Positions 8,221-15,874 of a DNA stretch of 64,000 nt are shown in pieces. The translations under genes were made by a program, and so were the position numbers. The stretch is from Lachnospiraceae bacterium (GTDB lineage: Bacteria; Bacillota; Clostridia; Lachnospirales; Lachnospiraceae): positions 1 to 64,000 of the forward strand of contig JAFUNK010000004.1 in NCBI GenBank assembly GCA_017482205.1. Reading direction: 5' to 3'. Positions within the stretch are counted from its first letter, which is position 1. Every line of letters begins with the position of its first letter. The notes below the pieces were generated by a model. The model was given only the letters and a program-made list of their open reading frames with translations. It searched no databases and was not told where the DNA came from.

Positions 8221-8943
8221 TTATTCTTCTTCCAGAATAAGATCCAGCATTTCGTTGTCATCGTTGACCATCAAATCACAAGTAATTGTGATGGTAGCGG
8301 GGTCACCGGAGTTGGACATGCTGATGCTCATGTTGGACTGAGGTGCAGCTTTGTAAGCAATAAACTTGTAAGGCAGTAATTCGTCGTTTTCGGTCTTCAT
8401 GATGGTATCGCCGTAAACAGTGAATGCCTTCGGGAAAGAGCTGCCCTTGATAGAAATCTTCTGTACCTTGTCGGTAATGTCTTTTACATAGTAAACGATT
8501 ACCTGGTCGCCGTCAGTAGCACCGGTAATGGTAACAGTCTTGTCAGCAACGGTAGATGCGATTGCTTCGCCGCAGTCATCATCGGATGCAAATACATTTA
8601 CGGTAGCTCCGTCAGCGGGAGCTGCAGATAAAGTAACGGCACCGTCAGTTACGGTCAGGACTTCTCTTGCCATGAATTTTGCGGTCTTAGACATATCGCC
8701 GCCGGTTAACAACTGGTACAGCTTAAAGCTCTGAATCTGTGTTTCGATGGTAAGAGTACCGCCACGTTCACCACTGAAAGCAACGCGCTTGGGATGACCT
8801 TTTCCGCCGTATGCGAATACGGTTTCACCGGTAATCTCTGTGGTACTTACATTGGCATAATCCATGTTTAAAAAGGGTTTCTTTGTTGCGTAATCCTCGA
8901 AAATAAGGTCGCATACTTCTCTGTTTGCAAAAGTATTGTTCAT
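8221..8943 (-). CDS. Phage major tail tube protein (240 aa)
   Basis: A strong AGGAGG site precedes the ATG at 8943. The protein has the composition of a tail tube protein: acidic, rich in beta-forming residues, with an early LIFEDYATKKPFLNMDYAN segment and an ITGETVFAYGGKGHPKRVAF stretch seen in Clostridia tail tube proteins. Residues about 100-145 (VLTVTDGAVTLSAAP, then ITGATDGDQVIVYYV) look like an inserted Ig-like or surface domain. The late part (MSISMSNSGDPATITITCDL) is again typical. It lies upstream of the lysis and tape measure genes. No tail sheath gene is seen, which points to a non-contractile tail. Confidence 0.8.
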   Translation of the reverse strand: MNNTFANREVCDLIFEDYATKKPFLNMDYANVSTTEITGETVFAYGGKGHPKRVAFSGERGGTLTIETQIQSFKLYQLLTGGDMSKTAKFMAREVLTVTDGAVTLSAAPADGATVNVFASDDDCGEAIASTVADKTVTITGATDGDQVIVYYVKDITDKVQKISIKGSSFPKAFTVYGDTIMKTENDELLPYKFIAYKAAPQSNMSISMSNSGDPATITITCDLMVNDDNEMLDLILEEE

Positions 8944-8969
8944 TTGTGTTTCCTCCTAAGTGTGTTTGT

Positions 8970-9740
8970 TTAGTTTTTGAACCATTCGTTTCCTGTGAAT
9001 GTGTTCTGTTTGTTTCCGTAAGCGGCAACGGTCATTTTCTGAATGTCAAAATAGACATTGGCCTGCTCACGCTTAAATTGTTCGTACAACTGGAAAACCG
9101 TAAGGTCCCAGATGTTCGTAAAGTTCAAAGAGTTACTCTTTGCTGCGACGGCGCAAATCAGGTTGGGCAGTTCTGTGGCTTTATCGGGAACCTTGTGTCC
9201 ACCTGCCGTCTGACGGCCTTTTTTGATTTTGGCTGCTATCTCCAGTGCCCTCTTACTTTTTATTTTTGCGGTGTCCATATCTGCATCTTTGCGGTCGATA
9301 CCACAACGTTGCAAAATAATATCACAGAGTTCAGGGAAGATACCCCGGTGAATGACACCAACGGGGAGGGAGTCGTCCTCTGAATCGCCGAAGGTCAGAA
9401 AGACCTTGCTTTCCGGATTCCAGAGGACGTGCTCCACAAGGAAAAAGTTAAGCATTTTGGAATAGGCATCCTGCAAACCCGTATTGTCTGCAATCAGGTC
9501 AAACATGCAGACTTTAGATTTTTCTTCTTCGGACAAGCCCTGATACCAATGGCTCTGTGATGGATCCATCTGTTCAAAATAGGTCTGGGGTGTCAGAAAA
9601 AGAAGGGACAGGTACATGTTATAGCCCTGATAAGTGATTTGCGGATGCCAGATTTCTCTTAAAAGAGGGGATTTGATGCTTCCGACTTTTTCTATAAGAA
9701 AAGGGAAAGGAGAAAGGAGCGAGGCATAGTCTAATCTCAT
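8970..9740 (-). CDS. Tail-cluster protein of unknown function (256 aa)
   Basis: The start at 9740 overlaps the stop of the upstream gene (ATGA), and the tail tube gene follows, so it is co-translated with tail genes. The N-terminal half is mixed, with an acidic segment near residue 120 (TFGDSEDDSLPVG). Residues about 150-180 are basic (IDRKDADMDTAKIKSKRALE), and the C-terminal 65 residues (NIWDLTVFQLYEQFKREQAN, then VYFDIQKM and NTFTGNEWFKN) resemble small tail assembly proteins. It may be a tail assembly or tail completion protein. That is inference from position. Confidence 0.65.
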   Translation of the reverse strand: MRLDYASLLSPFPFLIEKVGSIKSPLLREIWHPQITYQGYNMYLSLLFLTPQTYFEQMDPSQSHWYQGLSEEEKSKVCMFDLIADNTGLQDAYSKMLNFFLVEHVLWNPESKVFLTFGDSEDDSLPVGVIHRGIFPELCDIILQRCGIDRKDADMDTAKIKSKRALEIAAKIKKGRQTAGGHKVPDKATELPNLICAVAAKSNSLNFTNIWDLTVFQLYEQFKREQANVYFDIQKMTVAAYGNKQNTFTGNEWFKN

Positions 9741-10237
9741 ACGCTTCTGCCAAAGGCCGGCAGCGTATAGATGAGGACATGACCAAACATATTGTCTTCG
9801 GTAAAGTGCTCTGTTTTTTGCAGAGAGGGTATTCCAATACCAAATTGTTTCAGTCGGTTGCGAGCCTCTTCTTTTGTGGCGGGACAGAGAATAGAAGATA
9901 CATAGTCTGCCAGTATGTCATAACGAAGTCCGTAAGTATCCGGTATGTCCTCAGTCAGTGTGAGCTGATCTGCGGAGCAAATGGTCTGCAGTGTAATCTG
10001 CATGGTTTTGACTGCACCATCCATGCCCGAAACGGCTGTATCAAAATAGAGATAACAGCCGTTCAGGGGGGTGGATGGTTTCACATAAAGGTGTGGAACA
10101 ATGTAGCTATCAAGCTCTGTCTCAGTAGTGCCGGTATCCGCCGAAGTAGTTTGGGAAAGAAGCAGCCGGCGGATGTTTTTATCACTTTTAAAAAGGGATA
10201 AAAGCTGCTCTTTGTATTTACCAAGTTCTTTTAACAT
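9737..10237 (-). CDS. Tail-cluster protein of unknown function, possible tail terminator (166 aa)
   Basis: A GGAGGTGG site precedes the ATG at 10237. The protein has an N-terminal helix, a central beta-rich part (PHLYVKPSTPLNGCYLYFDT, then a MQITLQTICSADQLTLTEDI segment) and a helical LRYDILADYVSSIL segment. This pattern is like tail terminator or head-tail joining proteins of siphophages, but no motif is decisive. It is the first gene after the 10278-10305 palindrome, so it would be the first gene of the late operon. Confidence 0.6.
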   Translation of the reverse strand: MLKELGKYKEQLLSLFKSDKNIRRLLLSQTTSADTGTTETELDSYIVPHLYVKPSTPLNGCYLYFDTAVSGMDGAVKTMQITLQTICSADQLTLTEDIPDTYGLRYDILADYVSSILCPATKEEARNRLKQFGIGIPSLQKTEHFTEDNMFGHVLIYTLPAFGRSV

Positions 10238-10277
10238 GCACCACCTCCAAGAAAGGGTTTGTAAATGTTTTGGTTCC

Positions 10278-10305
10278 CTATTCTGTATATATACATACAG
10301 AATAG
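10278..10305. promoter_or_regulatory. Perfect 28-bp palindrome between the polymerase and tail genes
   Basis: Arms CTATTCTGTAT (10278-10288) and ATACAGAATAG (10295-10305) are perfect complements around a six-base centre. It lies in the 108-base gap between the zinc-ribbon gene stop and the first tail gene. No T-run follows on the minus strand, so it does not look like an ordinary terminator. It could be an operator or the recognition site for the element's own RNA polymerase. Confidence 0.55.
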
Positions 10306-10345
10306 TGGTGGCTTTTATTGTAAATACAAGGAAAACTGGAGTTTT

Positions 10346-11257
10346 CTAATTGTGGTTACGTTTTTTGTTGTAAGTCCGGTAACGGGCTTTTTTTAGGGTT
10401 TCTGCGCACAAGGGGCAGTATACCTGACGGTTATGTTTCTTTAGAAATAAGTCTCTGCAATATCCGCAGCGGGCATAACGGTGTCGGGTGCTCTGTGGCA
10501 GTCCGTAGCAACGTTTCTGATAATTTTTAAAGTACCCTGCCAAAGAATTGCAGAAATAGCTGATACAGTAATTGTCTTCCTGCCAGAGTCCGCTTTCCAT
10601 CTGTAACCGGGAAGAGTCCTCATATTCTTCCAAAGGAATATAGCGGTCAAATACCTGCCGCATGCAGAGCTCAGCCTCTTTTTTAAAATCCATCCATGAA
10701 AGGGAAAGCTTCTGTCTGGCGAAATCTTCTTTTACTTGTATGGATTTGGCAATGGCATCATCTATCAGAGTGGTAACCTCGTCCGGCTCAAGGAAGGCGC
10801 CATTTATCCATTGAAAGTAAAGGGTTCTGGGCAGGCGTAACAAATCCAGATACTCTTTTTTGAGACAGATATTTTTGTCACAAAGGTGGGTATACAGATT
10901 GTTTATCTTCTGGCGGATTAGGGTGGCATAGTCGGTTTCTTTGCTGAGAGAGCGGCAGGATGCATACTCGATTTCCGACCATGTGTCAAAAATCTGACCT
11001 AACTCAGTGGAAAGTAAATCCTTGCGTACAGAGAAACGGATGGTTTTTTTGATGGGTTTCCGCTTATTTGGATTTTTCCACAGGGTATCACAGAAAGCAT
11101 GGAATATGGCATTCTGTTCGGAGGGGGTGGCAGCGTCCTTGTAGTCCTCAAGGATTTCGTAGAGGTATTTGCCGGTGGTTGAGTAAGGCATTTCTGCATT
11201 GACAGCTTCCTTGGTATATTCGAGGTCTGTGCTATAATTTTCAGTTACGTTTTTCAT
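10346..11257 (-). CDS. Zinc-ribbon protein paired with the phage RNA polymerase (303 aa)
   Basis: The ATG at 11257 has a GAGGAGGAA site and overlaps the end of the polymerase gene by 17 bases, so the two are made together. Most of the protein is helical and charged. Near the C-terminus is a CxxC-x13-CxxC zinc ribbon (Cys264, 267, 281 and 284) followed by a basic tail (KKARYRTYNKKR) suited to nucleic acid binding. I do not recognise the family. A role as promoter-recognition or accessory factor for the adjacent single-subunit RNA polymerase is an inference from the coupling and the zinc ribbon. Confidence 0.75.
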   Translation of the reverse strand: MKNVTENYSTDLEYTKEAVNAEMPYSTTGKYLYEILEDYKDAATPSEQNAIFHAFCDTLWKNPNKRKPIKKTIRFSVRKDLLSTELGQIFDTWSEIEYASCRSLSKETDYATLIRQKINNLYTHLCDKNICLKKEYLDLLRLPRTLYFQWINGAFLEPDEVTTLIDDAIAKSIQVKEDFARQKLSLSWMDFKKEAELCMRQVFDRYIPLEEYEDSSRLQMESGLWQEDNYCISYFCNSLAGYFKNYQKRCYGLPQSTRHRYARCGYCRDLFLKKHNRQVYCPLCAETLKKARYRTYNKKRNHN

Positions 11258-13796
11258 GTACTTCCTCCTCTTTCATCAGATAGTATCTGCCCAGATATTC
11301 CAACGCTCTTTCAGTCTGAGGCGGCACCCGCATGATACGGGTACGTTTGGAGTGGGCAGAATTATTTTTCAAATTGTATAAGATGTAGTCACCATACCCC
11401 AGCCATGCCAGTTGCTTGGTAATGGAGTTGTTTTGGTAGGAGACTTTGATAATGTAGTTTGCCAGTTCATCTTCACTTTCGATGCCATCAATCCGGGAGA
11501 GCTTTTCCTTGTAGCGGGAAATGAGAAGCTCTGTTTTGGCAAAATCTACTTCGACGTTTTCGGCTTCCGCCTCCGACAGCAGTGCTCTGTGTTCCAAACT
11601 GAAAGCATTAATCAGGTGGCGGACTTTTCGCAGGATACTTTTATCTTCCGAAGGGTATTCGGAATTTAACAGAAGATGTTTGGTATCAGCTACCGCATTG
11701 TCCCAAATCAGGTGTTTTTTCTCCCATGTATCGATATAGTCACACAATTCATTCATGGGAGAAGGTGAGTAAAAAAGGTCGGATGCCTGTTTGGTAGGAT
11801 AGTTGCATAACAAAAAGCGGGGCAGCTTTTTTAAATGGCTTTTCAGTCCGGCGGTAAGGTGCCAGCGCAAACCGGTCTTTAAATAGTCGATTTCTTTGCC
11901 CTGATAGAGTCTGAGCAGGGATGCCAAATCCTCGTACCGCTTTTTTATTTCAGGGTCGGAGGTATATTTATTTTCAATACTGGTAGCGGCATTGGTGATT
12001 TCCCCGATACGGTTGTCGCGGGTCATCATTTCATATTCCACCAGATTTTCTAAGGTATAGGGCTTGGGCTTTGTGGTCGCTTTGTCTTCAATATCGATAA
12101 TGATGGGTTTATCAATTTTTGTAGGCACAAGGGAGCGGTCACAGCATAAAAAGACTGCATCACCGTCCTCGTCCATACCGCCCTGCTGGGGGGCGGATAA
12201 ATCATACATATTTATCATCACAATATCCTGGTCCTTAAAATAGGAGAACCATTTGTCAGTAAGTTCATTGGACACGAGAGAAACTGCATTGACTTCGGAG
12301 GGGTCTACCAATGGAGAGCGGAAGGATAAAACAGGTCCTTCCGGCAGTGTTTTTGCAAAAAACTCCTCGGCTTTTAGACAGCCCACAGGCTCTTTTCCTG
12401 CGGCATACTCCAGATATCCCAACATATCGCCTACTACGGTATGGTAGAAGCCATCTGCGTAGACTTTGCCCAGTTTGGCATCGTTTATGGACTTTTTTAA
12501 TTTTCGGCGTAAAAACTGCTTTACGGCTACGTCTCTAAGCATTTCATCATTTAAAAGAATGGCTTCCACATAGCGGCTTTCGGCGGTATGCTTCTTCGTG
12601 TCCGAAAGCCCCAGATATTTGCAGGTGTAAAACTTGTCCCCCTTGATAATTTTTTCAAACAGTTCCGTGGTATACCGAGCAAGGCGGATAATGCCGCCTT
12701 CGTTTTTAGGGGACAGAATATCGTAGTCGGAATTTTTTTCTAAAAACCTCTGAATATATTTGTCATTCCATAAGTTCAGACATTGCAGGTACTGGAAGTT
12801 CATTCTTGCCATCCTTGGCAGATGGGCAGTATGGTGGCTGTATTTACTTATCCCTAAGCAAAAGTTGTATTTTTGCAAGGTTTCCATATATTTTTCAAAG
12901 GCAGCAGAGCCGTATTTTTCCAAAAAGAGTTTGTGGCCTTTAAACATACAGATATTCCAGATACAGTCAATTTCTGAAACTGCATGCCAGTTGCCGTAGA
13001 TATCTTTAATGCGGGAGACGCCCATGGCTGCAAAAATTTCTCTAAATGGTACATATACAGAGTACCCCTTTAAGAATGGGAGGCGTACCTGCGCACCTAC
13101 AGCGGTATAAGAAAGTCCCAGAGTCTTACTGATTTTTTCCGCAAATTCTATTTCATGACAGCCGCAACCGTCAAAGGGCGAAAGTTTAATGTCATGTAAC
13201 CCTTCTGCAATTTCCCTGACGGAAACAGTCTTTTCTTCGCCGGTTTTTTTGTCCGTGATGGTTTTTTCATGGGTTTCCACATAGCGGATATATTTATCTT
13301 TCAAGACTTTTTCGTATTCTCCGATAATGACTATCCGGGGAAGGTAATCCTTTATCAGAGTACAACTGCTGAAAAGCAGACAGCGTTGTGCTTCGTAGCG
13401 GGAAATGATACATTCTTCCACAGGGATGTCCAATTGGGATATCCGGTAAAGCTTGGCATGAATGGTATCGGAAACAAACGCGGTAATACCTGCTTTTGCC
13501 TGTGAGGCTGATTTGCCGAAGCGGGAATAGTGGATACCGTCGCAGGTAAAGCCGTCCGCAAGAAGAGTACGTAACTGAGCTTCCTTTTTGGGGTTTTTGG
13601 GGGCGGATACCAGTATTAACTCCGGGATGTGGAGCGAAGGTTCACCGCGTAACCGTTCTATCTGGTCAAGCAACAGGGAAGGTCCTTGTGCCACTAAGAA
13701 GCTGTGCTGTTCTGCAGGGGTAAGTGTAATGTTAAAATCTTCCTGCAGGATACGTCGGAAGGGGATTTTAAGTAAAGTATATTGCGTGGTGTTCAT
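11241..13796 (-). CDS. Single-polypeptide RNA polymerase of YonO/QDE-1 (RdRp-like) type
   Basis: The 851-aa protein carries the catalytic signature of double-psi-beta-barrel polymerases. At residues 538-553 is QQGGMDEDGDAVFLCC, with DxDGD at 542-546. It is preceded by VLSFRSPLVDP (489-499), as in eukaryotic RdRps and phage YonO, where an RxPxxxP strand precedes the metal-binding loop. Residues 237-251 (VRLPFLKGYSVYVPF) match the first barrel. There is no resemblance to T7-type polymerase. YonO of SPbeta is a DNA-directed RNA polymerase for phage genes; QDE-1 also copies RNA. The start chosen is the ATG at 13796 (GAAAGGA site) rather than the upstream TTG. As an early gene under an SOS promoter it would transcribe the tail operon. 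Confidence 0.8.
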   Translation of the reverse strand: MNTTQYTLLKIPFRRILQEDFNITLTPAEQHSFLVAQGPSLLLDQIERLRGEPSLHIPELILVSAPKNPKKEAQLRTLLADGFTCDGIHYSRFGKSASQAKAGITAFVSDTIHAKLYRISQLDIPVEECIISRYEAQRCLLFSSCTLIKDYLPRIVIIGEYEKVLKDKYIRYVETHEKTITDKKTGEEKTVSVREIAEGLHDIKLSPFDGCGCHEIEFAEKISKTLGLSYTAVGAQVRLPFLKGYSVYVPFREIFAAMGVSRIKDIYGNWHAVSEIDCIWNICMFKGHKLFLEKYGSAAFEKYMETLQKYNFCLGISKYSHHTAHLPRMARMNFQYLQCLNLWNDKYIQRFLEKNSDYDILSPKNEGGIIRLARYTTELFEKIIKGDKFYTCKYLGLSDTKKHTAESRYVEAILLNDEMLRDVAVKQFLRRKLKKSINDAKLGKVYADGFYHTVVGDMLGYLEYAAGKEPVGCLKAEEFFAKTLPEGPVLSFRSPLVDPSEVNAVSLVSNELTDKWFSYFKDQDIVMINMYDLSAPQQGGMDEDGDAVFLCCDRSLVPTKIDKPIIIDIEDKATTKPKPYTLENLVEYEMMTRDNRIGEITNAATSIENKYTSDPEIKKRYEDLASLLRLYQGKEIDYLKTGLRWHLTAGLKSHLKKLPRFLLCNYPTKQASDLFYSPSPMNELCDYIDTWEKKHLIWDNAVADTKHLLLNSEYPSEDKSILRKVRHLINAFSLEHRALLSEAEAENVEVDFAKTELLISRYKEKLSRIDGIESEDELANYIIKVSYQNNSITKQLAWLGYGDYILYNLKNNSAHSKRTRIMRVPPQTERALEYLGRYYLMKEEEVHEKRN

Positions 13797-13992
13797 AATT
13801 CGGCATCCTTTCTTTTCCAATAAATTGTGATGGCCAAGGGCTGCCCCAATTGGCGGTGCATTTCCTGTTTTGAGTTTCTATAAGAGTCAGAGGATTACTG
13901 CGGTAGGGGTTAGGGTGTTCCGTAGAAAAGTCCTCTGCCTTGATAACACCTGCAAATTCCCGGTGCAGATGTTCTGTATCAGACAGTTTCAT
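13768..13992 (-). CDS. Small first ORF of the SOS-controlled operon (74 aa)
   Basis: The ATG at 13992 has an AAAGGAGC site at good spacing. A longer frame opens at 14091, but that codon lies in the promoter, so it cannot be the start. The stop overlaps the polymerase start by 29 bases, suggesting translational coupling. The protein is small and polar (MKLSDTEHLHREFAGV at the N-terminus), with no recognised motif. It could be a leader or regulator of the polymerase gene. Confidence 0.55.
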   Translation of the reverse strand: MKLSDTEHLHREFAGVIKAEDFSTEHPNPYRSNPLTLIETQNRKCTANWGSPWPSQFIGKERMPNYEHHAIYFT

Positions 13993-14062
13993 CTTTTGGT
14001 AAGCTCCTTTCGTAGTTCTGTTTTGTAGTTGGGTATTTTTGGAAATATGGGATTGTGATTTG

Positions 14063-14091
14063 ATTATAAAACCAGAACATATGTTTGTCAA
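14063..14091 (-). promoter_or_regulatory. Consensus sigma-A promoter of the phage-tail element
   Basis: On the minus strand TTGACA (14091-14086), a 17-base spacer and TATAAT (14068-14063) match the consensus exactly at both hexamers. Transcription should start near 14056 and run into the 74-aa ORF and the polymerase gene. The spacer contains a LexA-type box. Confidence 0.85.
14074..14087. promoter_or_regulatory. LexA/DinR-type SOS box within the promoter spacer
   Basis: AGAACATATGTTTG follows the Firmicutes SOS box pattern (CGAACNNNNGTTCG) with changes only at the outer bases. It lies between the -10 and -35 hexamers, so bound LexA would block RNA polymerase. Confidence 0.75.
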
Positions 14092-14100
14092 TAATAAAAA

Positions 14101-14114
14101 CGAACAAATGTTCG
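14101..14114. promoter_or_regulatory. Perfect LexA/DinR SOS box upstream of the promoter
   Basis: CGAACAAATGTTCG is a perfect match to the CGAACNNNNGTTCG box. Its centre is 27 bp from that of the first box, so the two dimers would lie on nearly the same DNA face. This supports tight SOS control. Confidence 0.85.
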
Positions 14115-14211
14115 CGTGTGGATTGGAGGGTAGAGTGATAAGAAGAGATGAGGGAGGAAACGAAGTATGTATGGCTCCGTCGGGAGCCGTTACATTTTAA
14201 ATAAGGGCTAA

Positions 14212-14859
14212 CTAGAGTAATTTAAGAACCGCCATAATAATCAAAAGCAGTCCGCCTACCCATGAGATAGGAAGGGAGAGATGTTGGGCAGTTCGGTTTC
14301 CACAAAAGCTTCCCAGAAGAACCGCAATTGCTTCCATAAGGAGAGAACAGATGACTACCGCTATGCCGTTTACATTGCCGAAGGCGGCACCCAGACCTGC
14401 GGCAAAACCGTCTAAGGAAAGAGCAATGGAAAGGGATAGTGCCTCCTTAGGACTGATAGTTTTGGAATGGTCAACGTCTGCACATTCCGGGTTAGCGTAA
14501 AGGCTTAATACAAAGCGGAGACTGCAGAAGGAGAAGTGTAAATTGCTGCAGAAAGCACCGTATTTTTGTATCAGGGATTTTACTATGCCATCCAGTAATT
14601 TAAACAGTCCTAATAAGAAAAGTAACAAGAAACAGATGAGGTCAGCCGCCTGTGTAGGGATAAAGTCTTTCAGTAAGGAGCCGACAGCTAAAGAAAGGGC
14701 AACACAAAGACTGCATACCCCTGAGATAACCAGTACGGAGAGTGGAGGTATTTTTATTTTGCAGGTGCCATAAGAGAAGGCAGCAATAAAGGCATCTAAG
14801 GAAAGGGCAAGGGAGAGGCAGAGAGCCTCTGAAAACAGAAAAAGAAGTTGCATAGACAT
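14212..14859 (-). CDS. ytaF: Sporulation membrane protein YtaF, MntP-like family
   Basis: A six-helix membrane protein with two repeated halves, each with a SLDAFIAAFSYG or SLDGFAAGLGAAFG motif typical of the YtaF/MntP family. MntP members export manganese; YtaF is known as a sporulation-associated member of unknown substrate. I chose the ATG at 14859 (MSMQLL), giving 215 aa, close to B. subtilis YtaF. A longer frame from 14952 lacks a ribosome site, and no start here has a strong one. The gene ends about 100 bases from the SOS promoter of the phage element. Confidence 0.8.
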   Translation of the reverse strand: MSMQLLFLFSEALCLSLALSLDAFIAAFSYGTCKIKIPPLSVLVISGVCSLCVALSLAVGSLLKDFIPTQAADLICFLLLFLLGLFKLLDGIVKSLIQKYGAFCSNLHFSFCSLRFVLSLYANPECADVDHSKTISPKEALSLSIALSLDGFAAGLGAAFGNVNGIAVVICSLLMEAIAVLLGSFCGNRTAQHLSLPISWVGGLLLIIMAVLKLL

Positions 14860-14994
14860 ACCGATTTTTTTTGTAGTGTTACTGCATAATATGCCAAAAA
14901 GAAAGGTGGTGTGAAAGAGAAAATAGACTTGTCCGGCAGCCTGTTTTGACATACAATGGATTTAAATAACCGCAAGTATCAGAGGAAGACGGAT

Positions 14995-15270
14995 ATGCGA
15001 ATCAGACCTTATAGAAAAACAGATGCCTCATATATCAGAGAGTGGATTGCGGATGAAAAGGTACATGCCATGTGGAGTGCAGGCAAACTTCCATATGGAT
15101 TTTTGGAAAATGATTTAGAAAATCTTTTGGCAGAGGCTGAGGCCGGATATAATCAGAGTGCTTTTACTGCGGTATTGGATGACGGTACTCCGGAGGCTTT
15201 TGCCTTCAAAGAACAAAAATGGGGCAGATATATTTTGAAAATTTCCAAGGCAGAGTTTACGGCACAGTAA
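14995..15270 (+). pseudogene. Truncated GNAT-family acetyltransferase
   Basis: From the ATG at 14995 (AGAGGAAG site) the first 65 or so residues read like a GNAT N-terminus: MRIRPYRKTDASYIREW, then an ENLLAEAEAGYNQSAFTAVL segment. After DDGTP the family would continue with the acetyl-CoA binding strands, but the frame instead holds 25 unrelated residues and stops. The conserved RxxGxG-type loop is missing. The 3' end overlaps the convergent membrane protein gene by 14 bases. A deletion or recombination at the convergent ends likely removed the catalytic part. Confidence 0.65.
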
Positions 15271-15760
15271 ATAGCGGTAGCGAGGGCGGAACAAAGGTAA
15301 AGACGATAAAGGCAGCAAAAAGAGCAAGGACGAGCAACCGTGGCAAAAAGATAGTATCGGGAATGGTACAGTTGGTTAAGGACAGATACGCAAAAAGAAA
15401 AGCTGCCAATGCACATACATAATATATGGTAATATCTATGGCGGATAAATGAATACCGAAAGCACCGGTATAAGTATAGTAAAGCATGGGAATCAAAAGA
15501 CTCCCGAAAAGGATGCCCCACAATAAGGCAGGGGCGAGCCGGAGGTTTTGTTTTCCGTAACGATATACGGCAAACAGGGTAAAAAGAAGCATGGGGAAAA
15601 AGAGCAGTTTTATATGCTCCCAGATAGATTCGTTAATGGGGGTAAACAAACCTACAATTATGTTTTGACCGGACCAGTCATATAGAAAATGAGACAGTGT
15701 ACCCAATACAGCAGTAAAAAGAAATCCGATAATAAAGAGGCGGGTTAATGGATTTTTCAT
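15257..15760 (-). CDS. DUF6512-type membrane protein (167 aa)
   Basis: The protein has five hydrophobic segments (about 5-25, 48-65, 73-93, 103-125 and 133-155). After the first helix is HFLYDWSGQNIIVGLFTPIN, then an ESIWEHIKLLFFP segment, the recognisable core of this uncharacterised family in Clostridia. The end (FTFVPPSLPLFTVP) appears a few residues shorter than relatives I recall, which fits a disturbance at the junction with the convergent GNAT remnant. An AGGAGGT-like site precedes the ATG at 15760. The function is unknown. Confidence 0.7.
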   Translation of the reverse strand: MKNPLTRLFIIGFLFTAVLGTLSHFLYDWSGQNIIVGLFTPINESIWEHIKLLFFPMLLFTLFAVYRYGKQNLRLAPALLWGILFGSLLIPMLYYTYTGAFGIHLSAIDITIYYVCALAAFLFAYLSLTNCTIPDTIFLPRLLVLALFAAFIVFTFVPPSLPLFTVP

Positions 15761-15874
15761 AGGACCTCCTAAAATTAGTATTATAGTATATGTAGAAATA
15801 ACAAAAAGTATTTGTAAACAATAAGTTTAAGGTATTGGAAAAGAAATGATAAGAGATACAGGAGGGCAAGAGAT

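Noticed and set aside
13768-14091. Longer 107-codon version of the first operon ORF
   Set aside because: Its start codon lies in the -35 element of the promoter, so it cannot be in the transcript. The ATG at 13992 has a proper ribosome site.
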